Below, piece after piece: positions 31,659-43,100 of a DNA stretch of 62,143 nt. A model generated the notes under the pieces. It was not told the origin of the DNA. It saw only the letters and a program-made list of their open reading frames with translations, and searched no databases. A program made the translations under genes and the position numbers. The stretch comes from an uncultured Collinsella sp. (GTDB lineage Bacteria > Actinomycetota > Coriobacteriia > Coriobacteriales > Coriobacteriaceae). Positions within the stretch are counted from its first letter, which is position 1; every line of letters begins with the position of its first letter. Location: positions 1-62,143 of the forward strand of contig CABSNL010000003.1 of assembly GCA_902479095.1 (NCBI GenBank). The letters are read 5' to 3'.

Positions 31659-33518
31659 TCACTGGGCGAATTGGCTGCGGTAGAGTTCGGCGTAGAAGCC
31701 GTCTGCCGCCAGCAGCTCGTCGTGTGTGCCACGCTCGATAATCCGACCGTCGCGCATGACCAGAATGCAGTCGGCGTTTCGAATCGTCGACAGGCGGTGC
31801 GCCACCACAAAGCTCGTACGACCGGCCATAAGCTCGTCGAATGCCGCCTGCACCTGCAGCTCGGTGCGTGTGTCGATACTCGAGGTCGCCTCGTCCAGCA
31901 GCAGAATCGCCGGGTCGGTGAGCATGACGCGTGCGATGCACAGCAGCTGCTTTTGGCCCTGGCTAAACGTGCCGCCATCCTCGCCAATCACAGTGTCGTA
32001 GCCGCCTGGCAGCTGCACGATAAACTTGTGCGCATGCGCGCGCTTGGCCGCCTCGATAACCTGTTCACGCGTGGCATCGGGACAACCGTAGGCGATGTTT
32101 TCGGCCACGGTGCCCTCGAACAGCCACGTATCCTGCAGCACCATGCCAAAAGCGCGACGCAGGCTTGCGCGCGTGTAGTCACGCGAAGACCTGCCATCGA
32201 CCATGATGCGTCCGGTATCGATATCGTAAAAGCGCAGCAGCAGGTTGATGAGCGTCGTCTTGCCGCAGCCCGTGGGGCCGACGAGGGCAAAGCGCATGCC
32301 GGGCTTGGCCTCGATGCAAATATCCTGCAGTAGCTTGCGGTCGGGCACGTAGCTAAAGTCCACATGCTCAAAGGTCACCTCACCCTGCGGGGCGGCAAGT
32401 TCCACGGCATCCGCCGCATCGGGCTCCTGCTCGCGTGCATCGAGCAGTGCAAACATGCGGCGCGCCGAGGCGTACGCGGTCTGAATCTGCGTAATGACGT
32501 TGGTGACCTCGTTGAACGGCTTGGTGTACTGGTTGGCGTAGGACAGGAAAATCTGCACGCCGCCCACCGTGAGCGCAGCGGGCACGCCCGTGATCACGCC
32601 CACGCAGCCGATCACGGCGACCACGGCATAGATGATGTTGTTGATAAAGCGCGTACCGGGGTTTGAGAGCGAGCCCATAAACTGTGCACGCTCACCTGCC
32701 GTATAGAGCTCGGCGTTGAGCGCGTCAAAGCGCGCTTGGGCGTTCGGGCCGTAGGCAAACGCATCAACCAGCTTTTGCTCGCCCACATACTCCTCGATAT
32801 GACCACCGAGCTGCCCTTGAATTCGCTGCTGTGCCGTAAAGCTCTTGTTGGAGAGCTTGGCGATGGCGCCGGCTGCAAAAATGGAAAGCGGCGTGACGAG
32901 CACCACCACGAGCGTCATGGTCAGGTTAATGGAGAGCATAAACGCGAGCGTGCCAACGATGGTGATGACGCCGGTGAAAAGCTGGGTAAAGCCCTGCAGC
33001 AGACCGTCGCCCACCTGGTCGACATCGTTGACCACGCGGCTCATGAGGTCGCCGTGGGCGTGGCTGTCGATAAAGCTGAGCGGCATGCGGCTGAGCTTGT
33101 CGCTCGCCTCCACGCGCATGTCGCGCACCGTCTCGTAGGACAGGCGGTTGACGCAGTAGCCCTGCAGCCACTGGAAAGCCGCAGCACCTACGACGACAAT
33201 CGCGAGTTTGGTAACGAGCGGCAGCAGTGCGTCAAAGTCCACCTGCCCGGCGGCGACGATCAGGTCGATGCCCTCGCCGATAAGGATAGGCGTGTAGAGC
33301 TGCAAAATCACGGAGATGGCGGCACTCACAAACGACGCTACAAACGAAATGCGGTGCGGACGGACGTAATCCATCAGGCGGCGAGTCACCGCACCCACGG
33401 GATAGCGCTCGGGATCGCCGGGCTGGCGCGGGCCGTCGCCCATGTCGTTGAGGTTATCGTTGCCGGACACGTTGGCCGTCATCGTGGCGACCGAACCGGA
33501 AGAAGTATACGGATTCAT
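31659..33518 (-). CDS. ABC exporter subunit, catalytic (pair 2)
   Basis: A 619-aa half-transporter with a disordered polar N terminus (residues 1-45), six membrane helices and an ATPase domain. Walker A is GPTGCGKTT, signature FSQGQ and Walker B LLLDEATSS with the catalytic Glu. Its ATG abuts the TAA of the partner gene (TAAATG) with GGAGG 8 nt upstream, so the two are coupled. The SQGQ signature faces the partner's Asp-type site, as in pairs 1 and 3. No MarR gene is adjacent, unlike the other two pairs. Substrate unknown. Confidence 0.9.
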   Translation of the reverse strand: MNPYTSSGSVATMTANVSGNDNLNDMGDGPRQPGDPERYPVGAVTRRLMDYVRPHRISFVASFVSAAISVILQLYTPILIGEGIDLIVAAGQVDFDALLPLVTKLAIVVVGAAAFQWLQGYCVNRLSYETVRDMRVEASDKLSRMPLSFIDSHAHGDLMSRVVNDVDQVGDGLLQGFTQLFTGVITIVGTLAFMLSINLTMTLVVVLVTPLSIFAAGAIAKLSNKSFTAQQRIQGQLGGHIEEYVGEQKLVDAFAYGPNAQARFDALNAELYTAGERAQFMGSLSNPGTRFINNIIYAVVAVIGCVGVITGVPAALTVGGVQIFLSYANQYTKPFNEVTNVITQIQTAYASARRMFALLDAREQEPDAADAVELAAPQGEVTFEHVDFSYVPDRKLLQDICIEAKPGMRFALVGPTGCGKTTLINLLLRFYDIDTGRIMVDGRSSRDYTRASLRRAFGMVLQDTWLFEGTVAENIAYGCPDATREQVIEAAKRAHAHKFIVQLPGGYDTVIGEDGGTFSQGQKQLLCIARVMLTDPAILLLDEATSSIDTRTELQVQAAFDELMAGRTSFVVAHRLSTIRNADCILVMRDGRIIERGTHDELLAADGFYAELYRSQFAQ

Positions 33519-35390
33519 TTAGCAGCCCTCCTTTGCGCAGACGGATGCGGAGGCGATCGGGGCGCCTGGAGCGGGCGCGGAACTTGGGGCCAGCGCGGGC
33601 GCTGCGCTCCCCCGCTGGCCCTCGAGCTCCTCGCGGCGAAGCTGCGACTGGCAGATCTCGCGGTAGAGCCGGCAGGTCGCGTAGAGCTCGTCATGCGTGC
33701 CCAGGCCCGCGACCGAGCCGTGATCGAGCACGCAGATCATATCGGCGTCGCGCACGGTCGAGACGCGCTGGCTCACGATGACGGTCGTCAGCGGCAGCCC
33801 GCCCTCGGCGGCACCGCGCACGCTGCGCTCGCGAATGGCATGGCGAAGCGCCGCGTCGGTCTTAAAGTCGAGCGCCGAGGCGGAGTCGTCCATGATTAGG
33901 ACCTGCGGAGAGCCCACCAGGGCACGTGCGATGGTCAGGCGCTGACGCTGGCCACCGCTGAAGTTCTTGCCGCCGGCCTCGACCGGGGCGTCGAGCCCCT
34001 GCGGCTTGTTGCGCACGAACTCGCTCGCCTGCGCCATGTCGAGTGCCGCCCAGAGTTCCTCGTCGGTCGCCGACTCGTCACGCCAGGTCAGGTTGCTACG
34101 GATGGTGCCACTCGCCAGCGACGCGCGCTGTGGGACGGTCGCGACCACACGGCGCAGCTGGTCGAGCGGCCAGGCGCGCACGTCGGCGCCCATCACGCTC
34201 ACGCTGCCGGTGCTCGCATCGTACAGGCGCGGGATAAGCGAGACGAGCGTGGACTTGCCGCTACCCGTGCCACCAATAATGCCGAGCGTTTTGCCCAGCG
34301 GCAGTTCCAGGGTCACATCGCTCACGGCATTTGCCGCGCCCGCGCCAAACGAAAAGCTCGCATGGCTCAAGCTCAGCGCGGGAACTGGAGCGACATTGCC
34401 CGGCTCGGGCAGCGCGACCGGCTCGTTGTCCTCGTCGGTGATGCTCGGCACGCAATTGAGCACTTCGTTGATACGCGACGCACTGGCGCTCGCCTTGGTA
34501 AAGACCACGACCAGGTTGGCGACGTACACGATGGAGGTCAGGGTCTGCGTCATGTAGTTGACGAACGCCATGACCTGGCCCTGCGTAAGCTCACCCACGT
34601 TGACCTGGATGCCGCCCACCCACAGGATGGCGCACACGCCCAGGTTCATCACCAAAAACGTGACGGGGTTGAGAATCGACGAAAGCTTGCCCACCGCGAT
34701 GGCAGTATTGGCCTGGTCGTCGGCGGCCTGGGCAAAGCGCTCGCGCTCGTGATCTTCGCGTACAAAGGCGCGAACCACGCGGGCGCCCGAAAGCCCCTCG
34801 CGGCAAATGAGCGCGATGCGGTCGAGCTTTGCCTGCAGCTGTCTGTAATACGGAATGCAGCGCGCCATGACAAACCAGAACACCAGGCCAATGGCGGGCG
34901 TGCAGATCAAAAAGATGATGCCGAGCTTAAGGTCGATGGCAAGGGCCGCGCACATGGAGCCCACCGCCAGGAAGGGCCAGCGGATGAGCATGCGTACGCC
35001 CAGCGCCACGGCCAGCTGCACCTGATTGACGTCGTTGGTAATGCGCGTGATGAGCGACGGCGTGCCAAAGCGGTCGAGCTCGGCATAGCTCAGTTTGTTG
35101 ATGTGCTCGTAGAGCGCGCCGCGGATATCGGTACCCATGCCCTGCGAGGTGAGCGCCGCCATCTTTTGGCAAACAAGCGTAAACGAGATGCCGATTACAG
35201 CCATGGCGCCAAGTACCATGCCGTAGTGGACGACGGCGTTGACATCGTGCGCGCCGATGCCCTTATCGATCATCTGCGCAATCACCAGCGGCGTAAGCAG
35301 GTCAAAGATCACTTCGATCAGCTTGCACGCAGGGCCAATCACCATATAGCGGCGAAACTTGCCACCAAAACGCCTGAGCAGCTCAATCAT
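33519..35390 (-). CDS. ABC exporter subunit, degenerate ATP site (pair 2)
   Basis: A 623-aa half-transporter: six membrane helices, then an ATPase domain with Walker A GGTGSGKST, signature FSGGQ and Walker B LIMDDSASAL, with Asp for the catalytic Glu. A Pro/Ala-rich tail (APALAPSSAPAPGAPIASAS) ends the protein. ATG 35390 is preferred (GGGAG 9 nt upstream and MIELLRRFGG as the first helix) over the ATG 19 codons earlier. It is first in the two-gene operon and divergent from the surface-protein gene at 35601; the 210-bp gap between them presumably holds both promoters. Confidence 0.9.
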   Translation of the reverse strand: MIELLRRFGGKFRRYMVIGPACKLIEVIFDLLTPLVIAQMIDKGIGAHDVNAVVHYGMVLGAMAVIGISFTLVCQKMAALTSQGMGTDIRGALYEHINKLSYAELDRFGTPSLITRITNDVNQVQLAVALGVRMLIRWPFLAVGSMCAALAIDLKLGIIFLICTPAIGLVFWFVMARCIPYYRQLQAKLDRIALICREGLSGARVVRAFVREDHERERFAQAADDQANTAIAVGKLSSILNPVTFLVMNLGVCAILWVGGIQVNVGELTQGQVMAFVNYMTQTLTSIVYVANLVVVFTKASASASRINEVLNCVPSITDEDNEPVALPEPGNVAPVPALSLSHASFSFGAGAANAVSDVTLELPLGKTLGIIGGTGSGKSTLVSLIPRLYDASTGSVSVMGADVRAWPLDQLRRVVATVPQRASLASGTIRSNLTWRDESATDEELWAALDMAQASEFVRNKPQGLDAPVEAGGKNFSGGQRQRLTIARALVGSPQVLIMDDSASALDFKTDAALRHAIRERSVRGAAEGGLPLTTVIVSQRVSTVRDADMICVLDHGSVAGLGTHDELYATCRLYREICQSQLRREELEGQRGSAAPALAPSSAPAPGAPIASASVCAKEGC

Positions 35391-35600
35391 GTATAGGCGC
35401 TCCCTATCATCATCCACATTCAATTCGAACCATGATAGTACCGCCACCCCAAAAGAAGCGTAAACAACTCGTCATTTCTAACGGGATTCAGTTTTCAGAG
35501 GGGTATACGCGCACACCCAGCCAGTGTCGGGTCAACTAGCATGGTATATTTACATTAGTGCTACCAAGTGAGTCGCCGACCCTTGAAATGAGGTGCCGAG

Positions 35601-36614
35601 ATGAACGACATTCTCGCAAGAAGAGCAAGACGAGCAACTGTGGTCATCGCCCTTTCCGCGGCACTTGTCGCGGGAATCGCCCCCGTAACGGCAATCGCGG
35701 CAGAAACCAGTTCCCCCACCGGTGCAGTTACCTTGCAGACGGAAGACGCGGCCGCCGCAAAAGAAAAAGCGTATGCAGCCATGCAGGAAGCGCTCAAAAA
35801 CCTCGAGGCCGCAAAAGACGCCGCAAGTCCCGAGAAAGTTGCGAAAATCGATGATGACATTGCCGCTTTTCAAGAGATCTACGACATGGTGGTGACGGAA
35901 GCCGCCAAACGGAGGGAACCCCTTCCCGCCATGCAAGTGAACGTCGATGCAGCCCAAGCCAAATACGATGAGGCCCACAACCGGACAAGCGGCCTTCAGG
36001 CAGAATTAGATAAGGCACTTGAAGCACTCGGCGGCGAGGAGCCCAGCACAGCTATTAAGGAGCATATTAAGCAGTTGCGCAGGGAGATCATGACGGCACA
36101 AAGGCGAGAAGAATCTTGTGAAGATGATCTTCACCACTACCAACGCCGGCTCGAAAGCCAGGAAAAACAGGTTCAGCATTTCGAAAGTGAGGCAGAGGAA
36201 GCTAAAGCCCACATCGACGAGGACATAGCCAAGCGAAATGCGCTCCTCGGCGATTTGGAAAAGGCGCAAGCGGCCTATGACGACGCCTGCAAAGCATACG
36301 AAGAGGCAAAGGCCGCGGCAGACAAGGCCACCTCGCCCGAGATAACGAAACCCGCCGAGACAGTGCCTCCCTCCGGCTCAACGCAACCCGCCGAGGCGAC
36401 ACCGCCCGTTGCCTCACCTGCAACCGGCAAAGACGCCCTACCAAGCTCCACCAAGCAGGCGAACTCGAGCAGCAGCAAGCAAGCGAATACGACCGCCGGC
36501 AAGCTCGCGAACACGGGCGACACAGCACCGAGCGCAATCGCACTCGCAGCAGTCGCCGCCGCAGGACTCGGAATAACCGCCACGGCCACACGCCGCCTCA
36601 AGAACTCAAAATAG
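35601..36614 (+). CDS. Coiled-coil surface protein with LANTG sorting signal
   Basis: A 337-aa secreted, probably sortase-anchored protein. It has a signal peptide (RRATVVIALSAALVAGIAPV, cleavage after about AIA at residue 33), a long charged coiled coil (about 50-235, with heptad-like stretches such as LRREIMTAQRREES), a Pro/Thr/Ser-rich spacer (TKPAETVPPSGSTQPAEATP) and a C-terminal sorting signal: LANTGD, a hydrophobic helix (IALAAVAAAGLGITAT) and RRLKNSK. LANTG is a variant of LPXTG. No sortase gene is in the window. It may act as a stalk or adhesin. A terminator follows at 36658. Confidence 0.82.
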   Translation: MNDILARRARRATVVIALSAALVAGIAPVTAIAAETSSPTGAVTLQTEDAAAAKEKAYAAMQEALKNLEAAKDAASPEKVAKIDDDIAAFQEIYDMVVTEAAKRREPLPAMQVNVDAAQAKYDEAHNRTSGLQAELDKALEALGGEEPSTAIKEHIKQLRREIMTAQRREESCEDDLHHYQRRLESQEKQVQHFESEAEEAKAHIDEDIAKRNALLGDLEKAQAAYDDACKAYEEAKAAADKATSPEITKPAETVPPSGSTQPAEATPPVASPATGKDALPSSTKQANSSSSKQANTTAGKLANTGDTAPSAIALAAVAAAGLGITATATRRLKNSK

Positions 36615-36657
36615 CCGCCAGCGGTTATTGCCTTCGCCAATCCACGAGCCCAGAGAG

Positions 36658-36699
36658 AAAAGAGGCCCGTTTCCCCAACCCAGGGAAACGGGCCTCTTT
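36658..36699 (+). terminator. Terminator after LANTG surface gene
   Basis: Perfect 17-bp stem AAAGAGGCCCGTTTCCC / GGGAAACGGGCCTCTTT with an 8-base loop. Confidence 0.8.
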
Positions 36700-36841
36700 A
36701 ACTGCAAAAATTCAAGCAACAGCACCGCCGCCTCTTGAACCATGTAGCCATCAATGCCCAGACAACACCAGCAAGCCGCATTCCACAAGGGATAGATTAA
36801 ATTAGATAAACGCGCCTTTACGGGTGATTTTCGGACGACGG

Positions 36842-36936
36842 GGCCCGGCCGGCGGCGAGGTGTTTGGTAGTCGAGCGATCCCGCAGGCGAAGCCGAGGAC
36901 CAGCGAGACACCAAATACCTCGCCGTCGGCCGGGCC
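36842..36936. repeat. 95-bp inverted repeat next to SRP RNA
   Basis: Arms GGCCCGGCCGGCGGCGAGG... (36842-36868) and complement (36910-36936) pair at 25 of 27 positions, with a 41-bp loop. It lies just beyond the 3' end of the SRP RNA gene on the minus strand. Confidence 0.8.
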
Positions 36937-36962
36937 ATGTCGCGGCACCAAAAAACGCCCGT

Positions 36963-37065
36963 GCGCTCGATGGATTCGGATGCCCGACAGAGGCTCCTTA
37001 TGGCTGCTTCCTTCCGGACCTGACCAGATTCGGAACATGTCGTCATCCGAACCCATCGAACGCGC
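36963..37065 (-). ncRNA. ffs: Small signal recognition particle RNA (4.5S type)
   Basis: On the minus strand the region contains the universal SRP domain IV core (GGTCAGGTCCGGAAGGAAGC at about 37007-37026), which includes the Ffh-binding loop. The flanks close into a long stem: GTTCGATGGGTTCGGATG near 37062 pairs with CATCCGAATCCATCGAGC near 36964. Total length is about 103 nt, as for a bacterial 4.5S RNA without an Alu domain. A GC-rich 3' end and a T6 run (36950-36955) follow. Exact ends are estimated from the stem. Confidence 0.93.
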
Positions 37066-37153
37066 TAGGCGCTCGGTATATCTTACCCGCTCCCGCCCGC
37101 CACGGCAAGTGGGGCGAACCCATCGGATGGATTCGCCCCACTCGTGCACATCG

Positions 37154-40100
37154 CTAGCGGCGCCTACGGTACAGGACCGCGCCGCCCGCTGCGGCCAGCG
37201 CGCCGATGCCGGCCATGGCCGCGAGCGCCTCGACCGGCAGGCTGCGGTCGCCGGTGTCGGGCATGCCGCCCTTGGAGCCGTCGCCGCTAGAGCCGCTGCC
37301 GGAGCCGTTATCTGAGCCGCCGCCCGAGCCACCGCCCGAGCCACCGCCCGGCGTACCGGGGTTCTCGGGGGTGCCGGGGGTCCCGGGCTCCTCGGCGTAG
37401 CTGTTGGTAAAGACTGGCGGCACGTTGGCGTCGCCCTCGTAGGAGACCTTCGCCGACAGGTAGCCCGTCTTGGTGCCGTCGGCCGCCTCGTCGCTCACCG
37501 TGACGACGATCTTGTGCACCGCCTTGTCGTAGGTCACGTGCGCCTGGCCGTCGTCGACCTCGCTCACCGTGAAGGTGTAGGTGCCGGCCTGCTTGAACGT
37601 CAGCGCATCGAACGTGACGCCGCCGTCCGCGGCGTTCTTGGCGGTCGACATGACCTTGCCGTCCCGGCTCTTGAACTCAAAGCTAAACTGGCCCGCCTTG
37701 AGCTCGGCGCCCTTGAGCACCTTGGCGGCGCCCAGCTTGAGGGTGACGGGTGCGGCCTTGTAGCCGTTGGTGAAGGTCACCGAGGTGTCGTTCGCGGCAT
37801 TGCCCTCGGCATCCATGAGCTCGTGCTTGACGGCGAGCGTGCCGTTACCGGCATCGGTGACCGTCGTGCGCACGCGGTACGTCGTCTTGTCGTACGTCAC
37901 GCCGCCCGCCGTGCCGGCGACCTCGCGCAGCTCGTAGCTGTGCGTGCCAGGCGCGGTGTAGGTGACGGGGCTGAGCGCGACCGTGCCGTCGGCGGCGTTC
38001 TTGCCCGTCGCCGCAACGCTCTCGCTGCCGTCGGCGGCAATCTCGACCAGTTGGAACTCGAACTCGCCCTCGGCCAGGTCACGGCCCTTAAGCTTCTTGC
38101 TCACCTTGATCTGGTCGGTGACGGAGCTCGGCGTCGGGTTCACGACGTAGGTGTTGGTGAACTCGAACGCGCCCTTGCCCTCGGGCGTGCCTTCTGCGGG
38201 CAGGACCTCCGCGGCGAGCGTGCCCGCGTTGGTGTTCTCGACCACCTTGACCGTGAAGGTCCTGATCGCCGTCGCGTCATTGACCACGCCGTCGACCGAG
38301 CCGGACTCGCTCACCCGATAGGCGAACGTCTTGGTGCGCAGGCCGTCGCCGTCGTTCTCGGCGTCGTCGAGGTCGCTCGGCTGCTTAAACGTGATGTGGC
38401 CCAGCTCGACGTTGCCGGCGGCGTCGTTGGTCGCCTCGGTCACTGTCTTGCCCGAAGCGTCAACCGGTGCGGGCGCGCCGTCCAGCGGCTCAATCTTAAA
38501 GGTGTACTTGCCCGCGATGTCGGCCTGCGCCAGGCCGAGTCCGGCCTGGCTAAGCGCCAGCGTCTTGGTGCCCGCGAGGTCGACCGTCGCCTCGTCGGCG
38601 CTATAGCCGTTCACGAACGACAGCGTGCCGTCGGAGCCCTCGGGATAGACCACGGCAGTGTCCAGCCCGCCCTTGCCGTTATCGGTCACCTTGACCGTGA
38701 TGTCGAAGCTCGAGGCGGTCGCCGTCACGCCCGCGGGCAGCCGGTCCGTGCCGTCCTCGGATACGGTATAGGGAATGACCCATGAGCCGTCGGCGGCCCT
38801 GGTGGCGATGCCGCCCGCCACCATCCGCTCGAGAGCGTCGGTGGTGTAGGCAATGGGCGAGAACGCAAGTCCCGCGGCCTCGCCGTCGCCGAAAGCCTGG
38901 TTGGACGCGGTCGCGACCACGTCGCCCTGGGCATTGCGGACGGAGAACGAGAACTCGCCCGCCGCCGCGGCGCGGCCCGTCAGCGTCTTGGTGGCGTTAA
39001 TTGCCACGTTGCCCTCGCCGCCGAGCGTTCCGGTGGCCTCGTAGGAGTTCTCGAACGCGACCGTCACGGGCGCGGGCGCCGCAGTGGCGTCATCTGCTGT
39101 GGAGACCTCGCCGCGGGCGACCTCGACACCGTCCTTGGCAACTGTGGTCGTGACCGTGAGCTTGCCCGTCGCGGCGTCGTATCCGGGCGCGATGGTCACC
39201 GTGCGCGGCGCGGTGTCGTTGGTGTAGGCCTCGCCGCCGAGCTTGGTCTCGGTGACGGTGAAGCTGTAGGTCTTGCCCGCGTCGGCGTCGGTGAACTTCA
39301 CGTCGCTCTCCGCGGCACCGCCGATGAGGTCGACCAGGTCGGCCTTCCCATCGTCAGCCGCGGCCACGGCGTAGGCGTCCTTGCCGGTCTTGAGGCCGAG
39401 CTTGGCGGCCGTCTCGGCGTCGGCGGTCACGGTGAAGGCGAACTGCCCCGCCTCCATGGCGCGGCCGGAGAGCGTCTTGGACAGGCGCACGCCCGCGCGG
39501 GCCGAGTAGTCGAGCTCGGTCGTGTAGGTGTTGACGAAGTCGCCGCCGCTCACCTCCGCGATCGCGGGCGTCGTGGCCGTGAGGTTGCCGGAGCCGTCGT
39601 CGATCACGGTCACCGTCATCATAGCGACGTGGCCGTCGTAGGCCACACCGGCGATGGCAGAGCCGTCATCGGGCCTGACCTCGCGCACCGTGTAAGTGAA
39701 GGTCTTGGCGCGCACGCGCTTGCCACCAACCTCGGCGAACTCGGCATCCTTGATGTCATCGAGCGTGTAGCGGATGGAGCCGAAGTCGAAGGCGACCCTA
39801 TCGCCCGCCTTGGTGCCGGCGGCCGTCACGCTGACGGTCTTGGAGCCGTCGGCGGAGCCCTCGGGCATGGGAGCGCCGTCCTCGCCTGTGAGCGCGAACT
39901 GGAAGCTATCGCCCTCCGCCCAGTCGCGGCCCTCGAGCGTCTTGGTGAAGAGCCCCGCGGTGGAGACGTCTCTGCCCTCGGTGACCGTTCCGTACGTGTT
40001 GGTGAACGCGACGGTCGCGCCGTCCTCGGTCACGGCGCCTTCGGCCTTGGAGCCGTCAGCCCCGTTAACAGCAGTCGTGTAGCCCTCGGCAGCGTCCTCG

Positions 40101-43100
40101 GTCACGGTGTAGCGCGCGCCCACGGGCAGGCCGGCGACGGTCTTCTCCTCGCCGTCCTTAAGCGTGAAGTTCGCCTTGCCGTCCGCGAACGTCACGGCGT
40201 GCTCGCCCTTGCCGAAGGTGCCGGAGACGGGCTCGCCGTCCCCGTCGGCCAGCGCGACCGTAAAGCCGAACTCGCGCCGGCTGTCGCCGCCGACGACCGT
40301 CTTCTTGACGGTGAGGCTGCCGGTCTTGGCGGTGTTGGTAAAGATCGCCGCCTCGACCGTGCGCTCAACAGCGTCGCCCGCATCGTCGGTCAGCTGTGTA
40401 ATCTTGGTCATGGCAGGCAGCTTGCCGGCGCCATCGTCGGTCACCGTGACGGTGGCACGATAGGTGGCCTTCGAGAAGATGAGCGACGTCTCGTCACCCG
40501 GCTGCTCGGCGATCACATAGGTATAGGTACCGGGCTTGGTGTACTCGATGGTACCGAAGTTACCAACCTGGGCATCCTTGTGCAGCTCAATCGCCGACAC
40601 GCCGTCCTTGGCGCCCTTGGGCATCGGTGCCTCGCCCTGGGCAGTCAGCGTCATGGTAAAGACATCCGACGTCGTCCAGTTGCGTCCGGAGATCTTCTTT
40701 TGCACCTTAAAGGCGTTTTCCACCTTTGTGGACTCCACGCTGTAGACGTTGGTGAAGCCCACCTGCGTCGCCTGTCCGACGGTACCTTTCTGGGGATTCG
40801 CCTTATCGACAACCGCAAAGCCGTCCTCGCTCGTCATGAGCTCACCCTTGGAGTCGAGCTCCTGCACCTCGTAGTGCGTACCCGTGGGCAAGGTAACCGT
40901 GACGGAGCCGCCGGCCTTAAGCGTGATTGTGTCACCGCTCTTGATCTGTCCGCTTACATAAGTGCCATTGGTGCCGTCGGGGCGACCGGCGAACGCAAAG
41001 GCGCCGGCCAGAGGCGTTGTGCCATCGGCCTGGTAGAGCAGCACCTTAAAGGTAAATGCCTTGTTGGGAGCGGTGATGCCTTCGGTGGCCGTGACCGTCT
41101 TGCTCAACGTCAGGCGCCCGTCAGAAACCTGATCGGTAGTGGTGTTGGTCTTGACGGCAGGGTTGTTGCCGACCGCCACCGACGCCTGGTTGGAAATATT
41201 GCCCGAAGCGCCACCGCTCTTAAACGCGTCCTCGGTCACGCGGACCTTAAACTGAACCGTGCCCTCCTTGCCGGCGGGAACGTCCTTCAATGTCCAGGTG
41301 AGGTTGCCGTCATTGTCCTTGGAGCCGGCATCCTTATAGTCGCCGGTGAACTCCACGAACTCGGTTCCCGCGGGAACGGCATCGGTGATCACCACCGTGG
41401 CAGACGCGCCCTCGGTGTTCTTGTAGCCGATGGTGTAGGTGAGTTCGTCGCCCAGCGCCACACCCGACCCCGTCGAATCCTGAGCATCGCTCTCGGACTT
41501 CTTTGGCACGTAATTGGTCGTGGTGCCGGTATAGCTCTTGTTGCCAACCGTTACGGTAGCTTTGTTCTCAACGGTGCCGACCGCACCCTGGACGTCCTTC
41601 ACAGCGTCCTCGGTAATCTTTACGCGCACGCGCACCGAACCGTGGCTGCCCGCGGGTTGCTTACCCAGGTCCCAGGTGAGCAACTGACCGCTCGCAGCGC
41701 CCTTATCGGCAAACTCGCCCTCAAAGGCCTCGAACACAACGCCCGTGGGCAGCTCGTCGGTCACGGTCACGTTGGCCGAAACCAGATTGCCGGCGGCATC
41801 GGCCTCGGTATTGGCCCAGTTGATGGTATAGACGTAGGAGTCGCCCACAGAAAGCAACTGCCCGTCGATGTCCACATCGGGCTTCGCGACCGTGCCAATC
41901 GTCTTGACCTTATCACGCGTGTTGTGGAAGACAATCTTACCCTTCTCGGTACCATCGCGATAGGTCACCTTGGACGTCAGATTGCCGTCGTTGTGGTCGG
42001 TCACCTCGAGCAGCACTCGGCACGCCGCAGACGTATCCACGGGACGCACGCCCTCGGGCAGGTTGGCCATGCGCTCCTTTGCCACCAGGTTAAAGCTGTA
42101 GGTGGTGGTGTGGTCGGCATTGTGACGTTTGGTGGCAATGCCATCGTTGACGGCGCCGGCAAGGTCAATCGTCTGCTCATGAGTTCCGCTGGTAGCATCG
42201 CCAAGCTTAAAGTTAACCTTACCAAAGTCGACCGTAGCGGTACCGTCCTCGTCCGCCTGAGTCGTGCCCTCATCCATCTTTTCGAGCGAGCCGTCGGCCT
42301 TCTCGGCATACAGGTCAAACGTATACTGGCCAGCCTCGATCTTGTCGCCGGAATCCATTACCTTCTCGGCAGTAAGACCGTCGAATGTTCCGGTCGCAGC
42401 GTAGCTGTTGGTAAAGAACACCTGAGCCTTGGCGGTACCGCTCTCGGAGCTGAAGACCTTTTTCTCGTGGGGCTCTTCAGCTTCATTGGCGTCATAGTGC
42501 TTGGCCGTGGTCACGGTATAGAGCGAACCATCGCGGCGATTATTAACCGCAATCTCTACCATCCAATAGGTGGAGTCGTATGTATAGCCGCCCTTGCCGC
42601 CGCCATTCTCGACAACCTTGTAAGTAAACGTCTTACCCGCATCTTCCGTCGCAAAGGTCAGGCCACCCAAAATGCCGGTATGGGACGTGCCATCGGCCTG
42701 CGGCTCATCGTTTGTCACGGTGAGCTTGCCCTCATCTGCGCGCAGCAGCTTGTTGAGCTTATCGGTCGAGGCGGCGTCTTCGCCCGTTACCGTAAAGCCA
42801 AACATGCCGGCATGCAGGTCGTGCCCGTTGAGCGTCTTGACGATCTCCAGACCGCCCTGGAGCTCGTAGCTCGTCGAGGTACGATACCTATTGTTGAAGA
42901 TGAAGCCTTCCGAGCCGGTCGCGCCATCGGCGCGGGCCACAAGCTTGCCGCCCTCATCGGTTACGGTAATGGTCAGGACATAAGTGTGCGTGTCATACTT
43001 CCACTCGCCGAGAACATTCGGAACCTGTTCGTTAATAGCAAACTTATACGTGCCCGGCTTGTTGAAGGTGAGCTTTGAGAAGTTAACCTGATAGTGCTCC

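Noticed and set aside
39629..43078. 1,149-codon open frame opposite the giant adhesin
   Set aside because: Shadow of the repetitive adhesin; repeated RRLLARG-type composition and no start signals.
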